From: Thermotogaceae bacterium
GTDB taxonomy: Bacteria; Thermotogota; Thermotogae; MWEM01
Assembly (NCBI GenBank): GCA_012744415.1
Contig: JAAYCF010000178.1
Span: 1-32,490, forward strand
Direction: 5' to 3'
DNA: 32,490 nucleotides
Of this stretch, positions 15,902 to 21,567 are shown in pieces; position 1 is the first letter of the stretch; every line of letters begins with the position of its first letter. The translations under genes were made by a program, and so were the position numbers. The notes beneath the pieces were generated by a model that saw nothing but the letters and a program-made list of their open reading frames with translations, ran no database searches and was not told the origin of the DNA.

Positions 15902-15910
15902 ATTCTATCA
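15902..15910 (-). promoter_or_regulatory. Extended -10 promoter of sdaAB-sdaAA
   Basis: Read on the minus strand, TGATAGAAT lies 22 bases before the sdaAB ATG; no good -35 is visible. The divergent leader 2 promoter starts 75 bases away. Confidence 0.5.
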
Positions 15911-15985
15911 TGGACGGCTCGGTTTCTTTTTTCGTTTTTTAATGGCAACCGTAAACGAGCCTTCTTTCTCGATTTCAAGACGGAT

Positions 15986-16015
15986 TTGACAAACGGGGCC
16001 TAATTATGGTATAAC
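15986..16015 (+). promoter_or_regulatory. Promoter of the second leader/trpXYZ unit
   Basis: TTGACA (15986-15991), an 18-base spacer and TATAAC (16010-16015), with the same -10 and initial transcribed region as the first unit (TATAACACCCTTAAG). Confidence 0.82.
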
Positions 16016-16045
16016 ACCCTTAAGATTTCGAAAGGATCGATGGGT

Positions 16046-16141
16046 ATGATGGAGATGTCAATCAGGACAGTATCCGTTTCCGTGAATGTATATGGCTTTT
16101 GGTATCGAACGAGGCCCTCTGGCGGTTTCGTTTGTCTTTGA
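16046..16141 (+). CDS. Leader peptide 2 (Trp/mixed aromatic), attenuator of trpXYZ
   Basis: A 31-codon ORF from ATG 16046, with AAGGA and a nine-base gap exactly as in leader 1, to TGA 16139-16141. The control region is Y-G-F-W-Y at 16091-16105, followed by RTRPSGGFVCL and stop. The Trp codon at 16100 is the only one in this leader. Other in-frame ATGs (16040, 16049, 16055) are possible starts. An overlapping ORF in a different frame (16086-16268) is longer but shares no motif with the other two leaders, so I prefer this frame. Confidence 0.74.
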   Translation: MMEMSIRTVSVSVNVYGFWYRTRPSGGFVCL

Positions 16142-16195
16142 GTATATAAACGAAATGGAAGAGGGCACCGAAAAGAAGGTGCCCTCTTTTTTTTT
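16106..16195 (+). promoter_or_regulatory. Attenuator 2: 5' hairpin, antiterminator and terminator
   Basis: The clearest of the three copies. (1) The hairpin pairs 16108-16116 (AACGAGGCC) perfectly with 16124-16132 (GGTTTCGTT, two G-U pairs), around loop CTCTGGC. (2) The antiterminator pairs TTTCGTTT (16126-16133) with AAACGAAA (16148-16155), and GCCCTC (16114-16119) with GAGGGC (16161-16166). (3) The terminator pairs 16161-16169 with 16178-16186. A ribosome held at the Trp or Tyr codon (16100-16105) would cover arm 1 and free arm 2. Confidence 0.8.
16158..16195 (+). terminator. Intrinsic terminator in leader 2
   Basis: GAGGGCACC and GGTGCCCTC form a 9-bp GC-rich stem (extended by A-T pairs) with loop GAAAAGAA, followed by nine T residues. 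AGGAGG for trpX starts on the next base. Confidence 0.92.
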
Positions 16196-16206
16196 AGGAG
16201 GTCAGG

Positions 16207-17190
16207 ATGAGGTTCAAAGGTCAGCTGTTTTTCTGTTTGTTTCTGTTTCTCGCGTTATCTGTTTTTAGTCTAACGAGGATAGGCATTACCGCTATTACCG
16301 ACCATCCGGCTTTGGACGCGATACGTTTTGGGATTATCGACGGGTTGATCCAGGAAGGGTTGGTTCTCGGTCAGGATTTCGAATTTGAGTTTCAATCGGC
16401 GCAAGGCAACATGAGCACCGCTTTGGCGATTGCCAACCACTTCAATTCCAACGCTTTCGATCTTGTCGTGCCAATCACCACCCCCTCTGCGCAAGCGTGC
16501 GCGAACGTGATCAAAAACAAACCTGTCATTTTCAGCGCCGCGACCGATCCAGTGGCCGCTTCCCTGATTCCGGCTTTAGGAAAAAACCCGGGGAATGTGG
16601 TGGGAGTAAGCGATATGACGCCGGTTAAAACCCAAATACAACTGATGAAATTGGTTGTCCCCGGGTTAAGGCGGATCGGGATTATGACCAACCCGGGCGA
16701 AGCGAATTCGACGGTGCTGAAAGACCATGCGCAGATCGCCTGCTCGGAATTGGACATCGAATTGGTCGAAGTCGTTGGGACAAACACCTCAGAGATGATC
16801 GCCGCCCTCAGCGCGATCGTCTCCGCCATCGATGCGATTTATATCGGAACGGACAATACGGCCGCTTCATGCATCGAATCTCTACACCGGATTGCCCTCG
16901 CTCAAAAAACACCGATCATTTGCGCCGATATTTCAATGTCTCGATCCGGAGGCATGATTGGCTACGGATTCGATTATTACGCGTTCGGAATCGATACGAG
17001 CCGCATGGTATTGGAAATCATCCGGGGTAAAACGCCTTCAGAGATCGAATCTCGTCTCATCGGGCCGGAGTCTTTGCAACTACTCATCAATTTGGACTAC
17101 GCGAAACAAATCGGGTTAATGATACCGGAAGCGTTGATCGCGAGAGCTTCTTTTATTATCGAAAACGGAGTTGAAAGAGAGATTAAATAA
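16207..17190 (+). CDS. TrpX-type ABC transporter substrate-binding protein, paralogue 2 (predicted tryptophan/aromatic)
   Basis: The 327-residue product has a Sec signal peptide (FFCLFLFLALSVFS) and the same family blocks as its two paralogues: TRIGITAITDHPALDAIRFG, FQSAQGNMSTALAIANH, GKNPGNVVGVSDMTPVKTQ, TNPGEANST and YIGTDNTAASCIESLHRI. It is the copy directly linked to the permease and ATPase genes (17-base gap), so it is the core binding protein of the operon. The leader upstream has Trp, Phe and Tyr codons, suggesting tryptophan or mixed aromatic ligands; the ligand is inferred. ATG 16207 follows AGGAGG by five bases. It is the most divergent of the three paralogues in the segments around IICADISMSRSGGMIGYGFD. 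Confidence 0.9.
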   Translation: MRFKGQLFFCLFLFLALSVFSLTRIGITAITDHPALDAIRFGIIDGLIQEGLVLGQDFEFEFQSAQGNMSTALAIANHFNSNAFDLVVPITTPSAQACANVIKNKPVIFSAATDPVAASLIPALGKNPGNVVGVSDMTPVKTQIQLMKLVVPGLRRIGIMTNPGEANSTVLKDHAQIACSELDIELVEVVGTNTSEMIAALSAIVSAIDAIYIGTDNTAASCIESLHRIALAQKTPIICADISMSRSGGMIGYGFDYYAFGIDTSRMVLEIIRGKTPSEIESRLIGPESLQLLINLDYAKQIGLMIPEALIARASFIIENGVEREIK

Positions 17191-17207
17191 CGGATCGGGG
17201 TGTTTTC

Positions 17208-18230
17208 ATGCTGGGGATCGTGGAACAAGGCTTGATTTTAGGATTGATGTCCATCGGGGTGTTTATTTCTTTTCGTATTGTCAATATGGCGGACCTGACC
17301 GTTGACGGAACCTTTGCGCTCGGGGGCGCGTTATGCGTCAGACTCTTCTCACTAGGACTGAATGCGCCGGTCTCTCTTCTCTTGAGTCTTTTAGCGGGCG
17401 CGGGTGCCGGCATTCTAACCGGATTTCTGCACCGCAAGTTGAAAATCAACGTTTTGCTTGCCGGTATCTTGGTCATGACGATGCTCTATTCCATCAATCT
17501 TCGGATTATGAATGGGCCCAACCTTCCGATTCCAAAAACGTCCGTGAGCGCTTCTTTGGGCACTTTTGAACAGGTAGCCGGAAAAGATCCGCTTGCGGAT
17601 TTATTTGAGCCTTCCGCCCCCGCCGCCGCGCCTCAGAAAGAAATCGCGAAACATAGAACCTTCGAGAACATCTTCCTCGGGACGGCGGACGGTCAAGATC
17701 TTCTGCTCCTGTCCGCGATCGTCCTGATTTGCGTCGCCTTGACCGGTCTCTTTCTTCGGACCGAACTGGGTACCGCTCTGCGCGGATTTGGAACGAATCC
17801 GTCCGGACTGGAATCCTTCGGATTGCCCAAGACGTTGATGACCTTGTTGGGTTTGGGTTTGGCCAATGCCTTTGTGAGCCTTTCGGGTGGGATATTCGCG
17901 CTATACAGCGGATTTGCGGATGTTACGATGGGGCAGGGTATGATCGTAACCGGCCTGGCGGTCGTGATGCTTGGGGAGATCTTGTTCGTCAGGAGAAAGC
18001 TCGTCTACGGTATCTTCGCCCCGATCTTGGGTGGCATCGTCTATCAGGGGATTTTAGCCGTTGTGATGCGGTACGGCTACCGGATCGGATTCCGAGCGAG
18101 CGACATGAAGCTGCTCACCGCGCTTTTCATCGTGGCAGTCATCGGGTTTGGGTTGATTCAGACGAAAAAACGCATGAAAGGGAAATTTCGTTTATCTACC
18201 ATTTTTGGTGGGGGTGTGGGCCGTGATTAA
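17208..18230 (+). CDS. ABC transporter permease, TrpY-like
   Basis: The membrane subunit of 340 residues with about eight helices, of the branched-chain-type permease family (BPD_transp_2) used by TrpXYZ systems. The opening LGIVEQGLILGLMSIGVFIS and ADLTVDGTFALGGALCVRL are typical of TrpY-like permeases. A loop of about 65 residues (112-176), rich in Pro and Ala (FEPSAPAAAPQKE), separates the two halves and is unusually long. The later half contains TELGTALRGFGTNPSGLESFGL, whose ALRGFG region is the usual coupling helix. The stop overlaps the ATPase start by eight bases. It is likely shared by all three binding proteins of the locus, since no other permease is present. Confidence 0.9.
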   Translation: MLGIVEQGLILGLMSIGVFISFRIVNMADLTVDGTFALGGALCVRLFSLGLNAPVSLLLSLLAGAGAGILTGFLHRKLKINVLLAGILVMTMLYSINLRIMNGPNLPIPKTSVSASLGTFEQVAGKDPLADLFEPSAPAAAPQKEIAKHRTFENIFLGTADGQDLLLLSAIVLICVALTGLFLRTELGTALRGFGTNPSGLESFGLPKTLMTLLGLGLANAFVSLSGGIFALYSGFADVTMGQGMIVTGLAVVMLGEILFVRRKLVYGIFAPILGGIVYQGILAVVMRYGYRIGFRASDMKLLTALFIVAVIGFGLIQTKKRMKGKFRLSTIFGGGVGRD

Positions 18231-18990
18231 ACTGTCTGATGTCAGTGTGGTCTATCGAAAGGGTGAAGAGAACGAAAAATGCGCGTTGAAAAACGCAACG
18301 CTGCAGATCTCTCAAGGAGATTTTGTGATCATCGTCGGGCCGAACGGGGCAGGAAAGTCGACCCTCATGAAGGTATTGCTGTGCGAATTGGCGCCGACGG
18401 TAGGAACTTACTACTTAAATGGAAAATCAATGCGGGGGTTTTCTGTGACACAAGTGGCGCGTTGGGTCGGGCGTGTTTTTCAGGATCCAAACTCCGGCAT
18501 CTTTCCCGACCTCTCCATATTGGAGAATCTGTCGATAGCCTCTAAAAAAGGAGTTCGATGGCTGCGATTTCGAAGCTGTCCGCAAAAGGCGGTGTCCTTA
18601 CTCTCTCTTCTGGGATTGGGCTTGGAGAAAAACCTGAACACTCGGGCGGGTGACCTTTCAGGGGGACAGAAACAAGCCCTGGCGATGATCATGGCGATCA
18701 TTTCGGATCCCAAAGTCCTGCTTCTGGATGAGCATACCGCCTCTCTGGATCCGAAAAGCTCGGTCAAGGTCATGGAACTGACGCGTCAAATCAACGAACA
18801 GTTTGGGATCACGGTTGTGATGATTACCCATAATATGCCCTTTGCGGAACAATACGGAAACCGGAAATGGAAGATCGAAGAGGGTGAGGTTTACGAGTAC
18901 GAGTACCGACCGCCCGTCTGCTTGACCCGTTCGGAAAACCCGTTTCCGCTCGTGGGGGATCAGCGGCGCTGCGCGCCGAAATGCGTTTGA
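18223..18990 (+). CDS. ABC transporter ATP-binding protein, TrpZ-like
   Basis: A cytoplasmic ATPase of 255 residues with Walker A GPNGAGKST (39-47), Q-loop VFQDPN, signature LSGGQ (145-149), Walker B VLLLDE (165-170) followed by His instead of the usual Pro (DEHTASLDP), and switch His in MITHNMPFAEQYG. DEHTASLDP and HNM are usual in this subfamily of amino acid transporters. GTG 18223 gives MIKLSDVSVVY, the standard N-terminus; the longer GTG 18205 reading adds residues within the permease gene. The tail after VYEYEY (about 30 residues, PPVCLTRSENP onward) is long and Cys containing. It ends about 100 bases before the third leader ORF, so that unit may also be read from this operon. Confidence 0.9.
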   Translation: MIKLSDVSVVYRKGEENEKCALKNATLQISQGDFVIIVGPNGAGKSTLMKVLLCELAPTVGTYYLNGKSMRGFSVTQVARWVGRVFQDPNSGIFPDLSILENLSIASKKGVRWLRFRSCPQKAVSLLSLLGLGLEKNLNTRAGDLSGGQKQALAMIMAIISDPKVLLLDEHTASLDPKSSVKVMELTRQINEQFGITVVMITHNMPFAEQYGNRKWKIEEGEVYEYEYRPPVCLTRSENPFPLVGDQRRCAPKCV

Positions 18991-19103
18991 CCTTTGAAAA
19001 CGTCCGATATCTTTACATGAAGCCGCCAAGCTTGGCGACAGGTATTTTTAACACTGCGGCGAATGAATTATCGAAGCGTCGCGACGAAAGGATGTACAAA
19101 AAA

Positions 19104-19214
19104 ATGCGCAAAGAGAAAACGTGGATGCTTAAAATTAATGAAAGTGAGAACCAAATATCCCTTTACGCTTATTATCGGGCAAAGCCCTCCTGCGGCTTTG
19201 CTTTTCTTCCGTGA
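19104..19214 (+). CDS. Leader peptide 3 (Tyr-rich), attenuator of the third TrpX-type gene
   Basis: A 36-codon ORF from ATG 19104, with AAAGGA at 19087-19092 and an 11-base gap, to TGA 19212-19214. The control region is L-Y-A-Y-Y at 19161-19175, followed by RAKPSCGFAFLP and stop. Starts at 19092 or 19125 are also in frame. The frame is open back to 18981, but no SD supports the longer reading. The motif match to leaders 1 and 2 is strong, while the sequence before the control region is not conserved, as expected for a leader under selection only for codons and structure. I see no consensus promoter just upstream, so the unit may depend partly on readthrough from trpXYZ. Confidence 0.68.
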   Translation: MRKEKTWMLKINESENQISLYAYYRAKPSCGFAFLP

Positions 19215-19270
19215 TTCGGGACGAAGGCGAAAAAACAAGAGGGCATCGGAAACATGATGCCCTCTTTTAT
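19176..19270 (+). promoter_or_regulatory. Attenuator 3: 5' hairpin, antiterminator and terminator
   Basis: The hairpin pairs 19179-19186 (GCAAAGCC) with 19194-19201 (GGCTTTGC) around the 7-base loop CTCCTGC. The antiterminator can pair GCCCTC (19184-19189) with GAGGGC (19239-19244), with inner CTTC/GAAG pairing. The terminator uses GAGGGCATC and GATGCCCTC. Stem bases differ from copies 1 and 2 but pairing is kept, which is covariation support. Confidence 0.72.
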
Positions 19271-19273
19271 TTT
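19239..19273 (+). terminator. Intrinsic terminator in leader 3
   Basis: GAGGGCATC (19239-19247) pairs with GATGCCCTC (19256-19264), followed by TTTTATTTT. AAAGGAGG of the binding protein gene follows directly. Confidence 0.88.
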
Positions 19274-19288
19274 AAAGGAGGAGTCAAA

Positions 19289-20269
19289 ATGAAAAAAATG
19301 TTGTGGGTGCTTCTGTGTGCAGTAGTAATGAGCGTTTTCGGGTTTTCGACCGTAAGGATTGGGATCACCGCGATTGTCGATCACCCGGCGTTGGATTCCG
19401 CGCGGCTGGGGATCATCGAAGCGTTGGTTCAGCGGGGATTCGTTCTCGGAACGGATTTCGTCGTAGAGTTTCAATCGGCGCAAGGGAATATGAATACGGC
19501 GGTATCGATCGCCAATCATTTCCGATCCAGCGACTTTAGTCTGGTTGTCGGCATCTCAACTCCTTCGGCGCAAACGCTCGCGAACGCGATTAAGGATATT
19601 CCGGTGGTCTTTACCGCGGTCACGGATCCGGTAGCTTCCTCCCTGGTTCCATCCCTTGGGAAGAATCCGGGCAATGTCGTGGGGGTAAGCGATATGACCC
19701 CGGTGAAAACCCAGTTTCAACTGTTGAAATTAGTCGTTCCGACGGCTCAAAAGGTTGGGATTGTCACCAATCCGGGGGAAGCGAATTCGGTGATCGTGAC
19801 CGAACACGCGCGGCAGGCTTGCGAAGAGCTTGGATTAAGGCTGATCGAGGTCGTCGGCAGCAATTCTTCCGAGATGATCACGGCGCTGACGGCCGCGGTC
19901 GGGGAGTTGGACGCGCTTTATGTTGGAACAGACAACACCGCCGCTTCCTGCATCGAATCCTTGCATCGGATAACGGTGTCTAACAAGGTTCCCATGATGT
20001 GCGGAGACTTCACGCTCGCGCGCTCGGGTGGCGTGATGGCCTATGGTTTCGACTACTTCAACCTGGGTTTGGATACCGGCAAGATCGTCTGGGAGATCCT
20101 CAACGGGAAACCCGTCTCGGATATAGAATCGCGGTTGATGAACGCGGACTCCCTCCTGCTGCTGATCAATATGGATGTCGCGGAGGAGATATCCCTGGCC
20201 ATTCCGGATCTATTGATCGCTCGCGCAGATTTTCTCATCGTGAACGGTTCAGAACAACAAAAGCGTTAA
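19289..20269 (+). CDS. TrpX-type ABC transporter substrate-binding protein, paralogue 3 (predicted tyrosine/aromatic)
   Basis: The 326-residue product has a Sec signal peptide (WVLLCAVVMSVFGFS) and the shared blocks VRIGITAIVDHPALDSARLG, EFQSAQGNMNTAVSIANH, TDPVASSLVPSLGKNPGN, TNPGEANSV and YVGTDNTAASCIESLHRI. By eye it is closer to paralogue 1 than to paralogue 2 (for example DFTLARSGGVMAYGFDYFNL against FFTLARSNGVISYGFEYYNL). The Tyr-rich leader suggests tyrosine as ligand, which is inference. ATG 19289 has GGAGG four bases upstream; the upstream GTG 19211 reads through the terminator and is rejected. It is the last gene of the locus and converges on the GGDEF-RHH gene. Confidence 0.9.
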   Translation: MKKMLWVLLCAVVMSVFGFSTVRIGITAIVDHPALDSARLGIIEALVQRGFVLGTDFVVEFQSAQGNMNTAVSIANHFRSSDFSLVVGISTPSAQTLANAIKDIPVVFTAVTDPVASSLVPSLGKNPGNVVGVSDMTPVKTQFQLLKLVVPTAQKVGIVTNPGEANSVIVTEHARQACEELGLRLIEVVGSNSSEMITALTAAVGELDALYVGTDNTAASCIESLHRITVSNKVPMMCGDFTLARSGGVMAYGFDYFNLGLDTGKIVWEILNGKPVSDIESRLMNADSLLLLINMDVAEEISLAIPDLLIARADFLIVNGSEQQKR

Positions 20270-20281
20270 GCGGGACGCAAG

Positions 20282-20319
20282 GGCCGCGTTCTCGGGAAAG
20301 GTGGAATGAGAGCGCGGCC
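20282..20319. terminator. GC-rich 12-bp hairpin between convergent genes
   Basis: GGCCGCGTTCTC (20282-20293) pairs with GAGAGCGCGGCC (20308-20319), with one G-U pair. No T tract is present on either side, so termination is plausible but weakly supported. It sits 12 bases after the third binding protein gene and 9 before the end of the GGDEF gene. Confidence 0.45.
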
Positions 20320-20328
20320 ATTTGAAGG

Positions 20329-20934
20329 TTACAACCCGTACTTGCGCAGCAGATCGTCGACCGCTTCTCGGAGCAACGCGGATTCGGTCTTTTGGGTTTT
20401 TGTGGATAACTTGGAAAGCCCTTCCAGTTGAGAGGACAAAAAATAACTCGATTTGAGGACCATCTTTTGTTCTCTCGATCCGGGGGCGAAGACCAGCCGG
20501 TTTTTCCCTTGTTTCTTGGCGAGCATTAACCCCTCTGAGCAAAGATTCAACAATTTGACGACATTGTCCGCGGTTCTTCCGAACTCTCCCACGGAACCGC
20601 TCACTTGGACATCGATCTCTTTCTCGTCGAACGCGACCTTCTGCGCGGCGATCTTTTTACGGACCTCTTCCAGTTCCATGAACATCGCTTCAAGAGAGCA
20701 ATTAGACGAATACACGTAGAACTCGTCTCCGAAACGACGGACGAAAAAGCCTTCTGGTAAACAGATCTTGAGCGTTTCCTCGACGTGCGCGAGAACGTGG
20801 TCCCCTCCGGCTCGTCCGTAACGGGCATTGATCGACTCGAAACAGTCGACGTCCAAATCCCCCAAAGTCAACCCTTCGTTTTGAGCAACGGTTATCAATT
20901 CTTTTGAAAACTCATCGAATTCATTTTTCGACAT
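20329..20934 (-). CDS. GGDEF domain fused to a C-terminal ribbon-helix-helix DNA-binding domain
   Basis: The 201-residue product has a compact GGDEF domain (about 22-152). LDVDCFESINARYG (27-40) keeps the metal Asp28 and guanine-contact Asn36, and GGDHVL (43-48) keeps Asp45. The signature reads RFGDEF (67-72), with Phe in place of the first Gly, and KKQGKNRLVF (140-149) matches the usual domain end. The usual N-terminal sensor and the first turn of the domain are missing. Residues 158-201 read as a ribbon-helix-helix, with strand KSSYFLSSQLEGLSKLS, turn, then TESALLREAVDDLLRKYG. This suggests a transcription factor controlled by GTP or a cyclic dinucleotide, perhaps acting on its own promoter. 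Whether it makes c-di-GMP is doubtful given FGDEF. SD AAGGAAGGGG precedes ATG 20934. Confidence 0.78.
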   Translation of the reverse strand: MSKNEFDEFSKELITVAQNEGLTLGDLDVDCFESINARYGRAGGDHVLAHVEETLKICLPEGFFVRRFGDEFYVYSSNCSLEAMFMELEEVRKKIAAQKVAFDEKEIDVQVSGSVGEFGRTADNVVKLLNLCSEGLMLAKKQGKNRLVFAPGSREQKMVLKSSYFLSSQLEGLSKLSTKTQKTESALLREAVDDLLRKYGL

Positions 20935-20971
20935 GGTTTTCCCCTTCCTTATTGTATTTTGATATGTATAT

Positions 20972-21000
20972 ATATTATCATATATATATAATTAAGTCAA
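20972..21000 (-). promoter_or_regulatory. Promoter of the GGDEF-RHH gene with palindromic AT-rich spacer
   Basis: On the minus strand TTGACT (complement of 20995-21000), a 17-base spacer and TAATAT (complement of 20972-20977). The spacer and -10 lie in an inverted repeat of TATATATA separated by TTATCA (about 20967-20990), a candidate autoregulatory operator for the RHH domain. Confidence 0.6.
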
Positions 21001-21009
21001 TATGTTCTA

Positions 21010-21138
21010 CCCCGTGATTTCGGGGAACCGGCACTACGCGACAAGGGGGGGCGTCCCGCACGACGGGAACCGTATCGGGCGGATCGCCAGTAAGGGGCTA
21101 TGGATCATCCGCAGCGACGCGCGGGTGCCATTTCGGTT
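21010..21138. other. GC-rich structured intergenic island, possible non-coding RNA
   Basis: The 296 bases between the GGDEF gene and the tRNA cluster contain no convincing ORF. A GC-rich part of about 130 bases can fold locally. CCCCG/CGGGG pairs 21010-21014 with 21021-21025. TCCCG/CGGGA pairs 21054-21058 with 21064-21068. GCGGAT/ATCCGC pairs 21079-21084 with 21107-21112. All but the first are enclosed by AACC-GGCAC (21026-21034) with GTGCC (21125-21129) and GGTT (21135-21138). I do not recognise 5S, SRP, 6S or RNase P motifs. No terminator follows. Confidence 0.3.
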
Positions 21139-21186
21139 AAATTAAAGAAAATGTTCTGAAAAACAATCAAAAAACCATAGGGTTAC

Positions 21187-21215
21187 TTGACAAACGAAAG
21201 GAGATATAGTAAGAT
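21187..21215 (+). promoter_or_regulatory. Promoter of the tRNA cluster
   Basis: TTGACA (21187-21192), a 17-base spacer and TAAGAT (21210-21215), 15 bases before tRNA-Glu. Confidence 0.8.
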
Positions 21216-21230
21216 ATAGCGCAGATTTAT

Positions 21231-21306
21231 GCTCCCGTCGTCCAGTGGTCTAGGACATCGCCCTTTCAAGGCGGAAACCGGGGTTCAAACCCCCGCGGGA
21301 GCGCCA
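21231..21306 (+). tRNA. tRNA-Glu (anticodon TTC)
   Basis: A cloverleaf with acceptor GCTCCCG/CGGGAGC, anticodon loop CTTTCAA, T-loop GGTTCAAAC and encoded CCA at 21304-21306. Confidence 0.95.
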
Positions 21307-21315
21307 TCTTCGTTT

Positions 21316-21390
21316 GGGCGCGTAGCTCAGCGGGAGAGCGCCTGCCTTACAAGCAGGAGGTCGCAGGTTCAAAACCTGCCGCTCCCACCA
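21316..21390 (+). tRNA. tRNA-Val (anticodon TAC)
   Basis: Anticodon arm CCTGC-CTTACAA-GCAGG, T arm GCAGG-TTCAAAA-CCTGC, encoded CCA at 21388-21390. Acceptor GGGCGCG against CGCTCCC leaves a C-T mismatch at pair 4-69, which is unusual. Confidence 0.92.
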
Positions 21391-21397
21391 AGTTAAC

Positions 21398-21473
<76 letters not shown>

Positions 21474-21513
21474 AACGATTCCGCTTTTCGCATACGACCG
21501 GATTATATGACAT

Positions 21514-21541
21514 AAGGAGACCGTGATGGCTCCTTTTTTTT
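21514..21541 (+). terminator. Terminator of the tRNA cluster
   Basis: AAGGAG pairs with CTCCTT, with inner CC/GG pairs, followed by eight T residues. Confidence 0.75.
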
Positions 21542-21567
21542 ATTGATCCACTCCAGGAACTTGAACC

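Noticed and set aside
16086-16268. A 60-codon ORF overlapping leader 2 in another frame
   Set aside because: It reads through the terminator and into trpX, and shares no sequence with leaders 1 and 3.
18981-19214. A 77-codon ORF containing leader 3
   Set aside because: The long reading lacks an SD at its start; only the part from 19104 has an SD and the motif shared with the other leaders.
19211-19288. GTG 19211 as the start of binding protein 3
   Set aside because: It would translate through the terminator hairpin; ATG 19289 has a perfect SD and gives a normal signal peptide.
21010-21138. 5S rRNA or SRP RNA near the tRNA genes
   Set aside because: Neither the 5S loop motifs nor the SRP GGAA/AGCA core can be aligned to the island.
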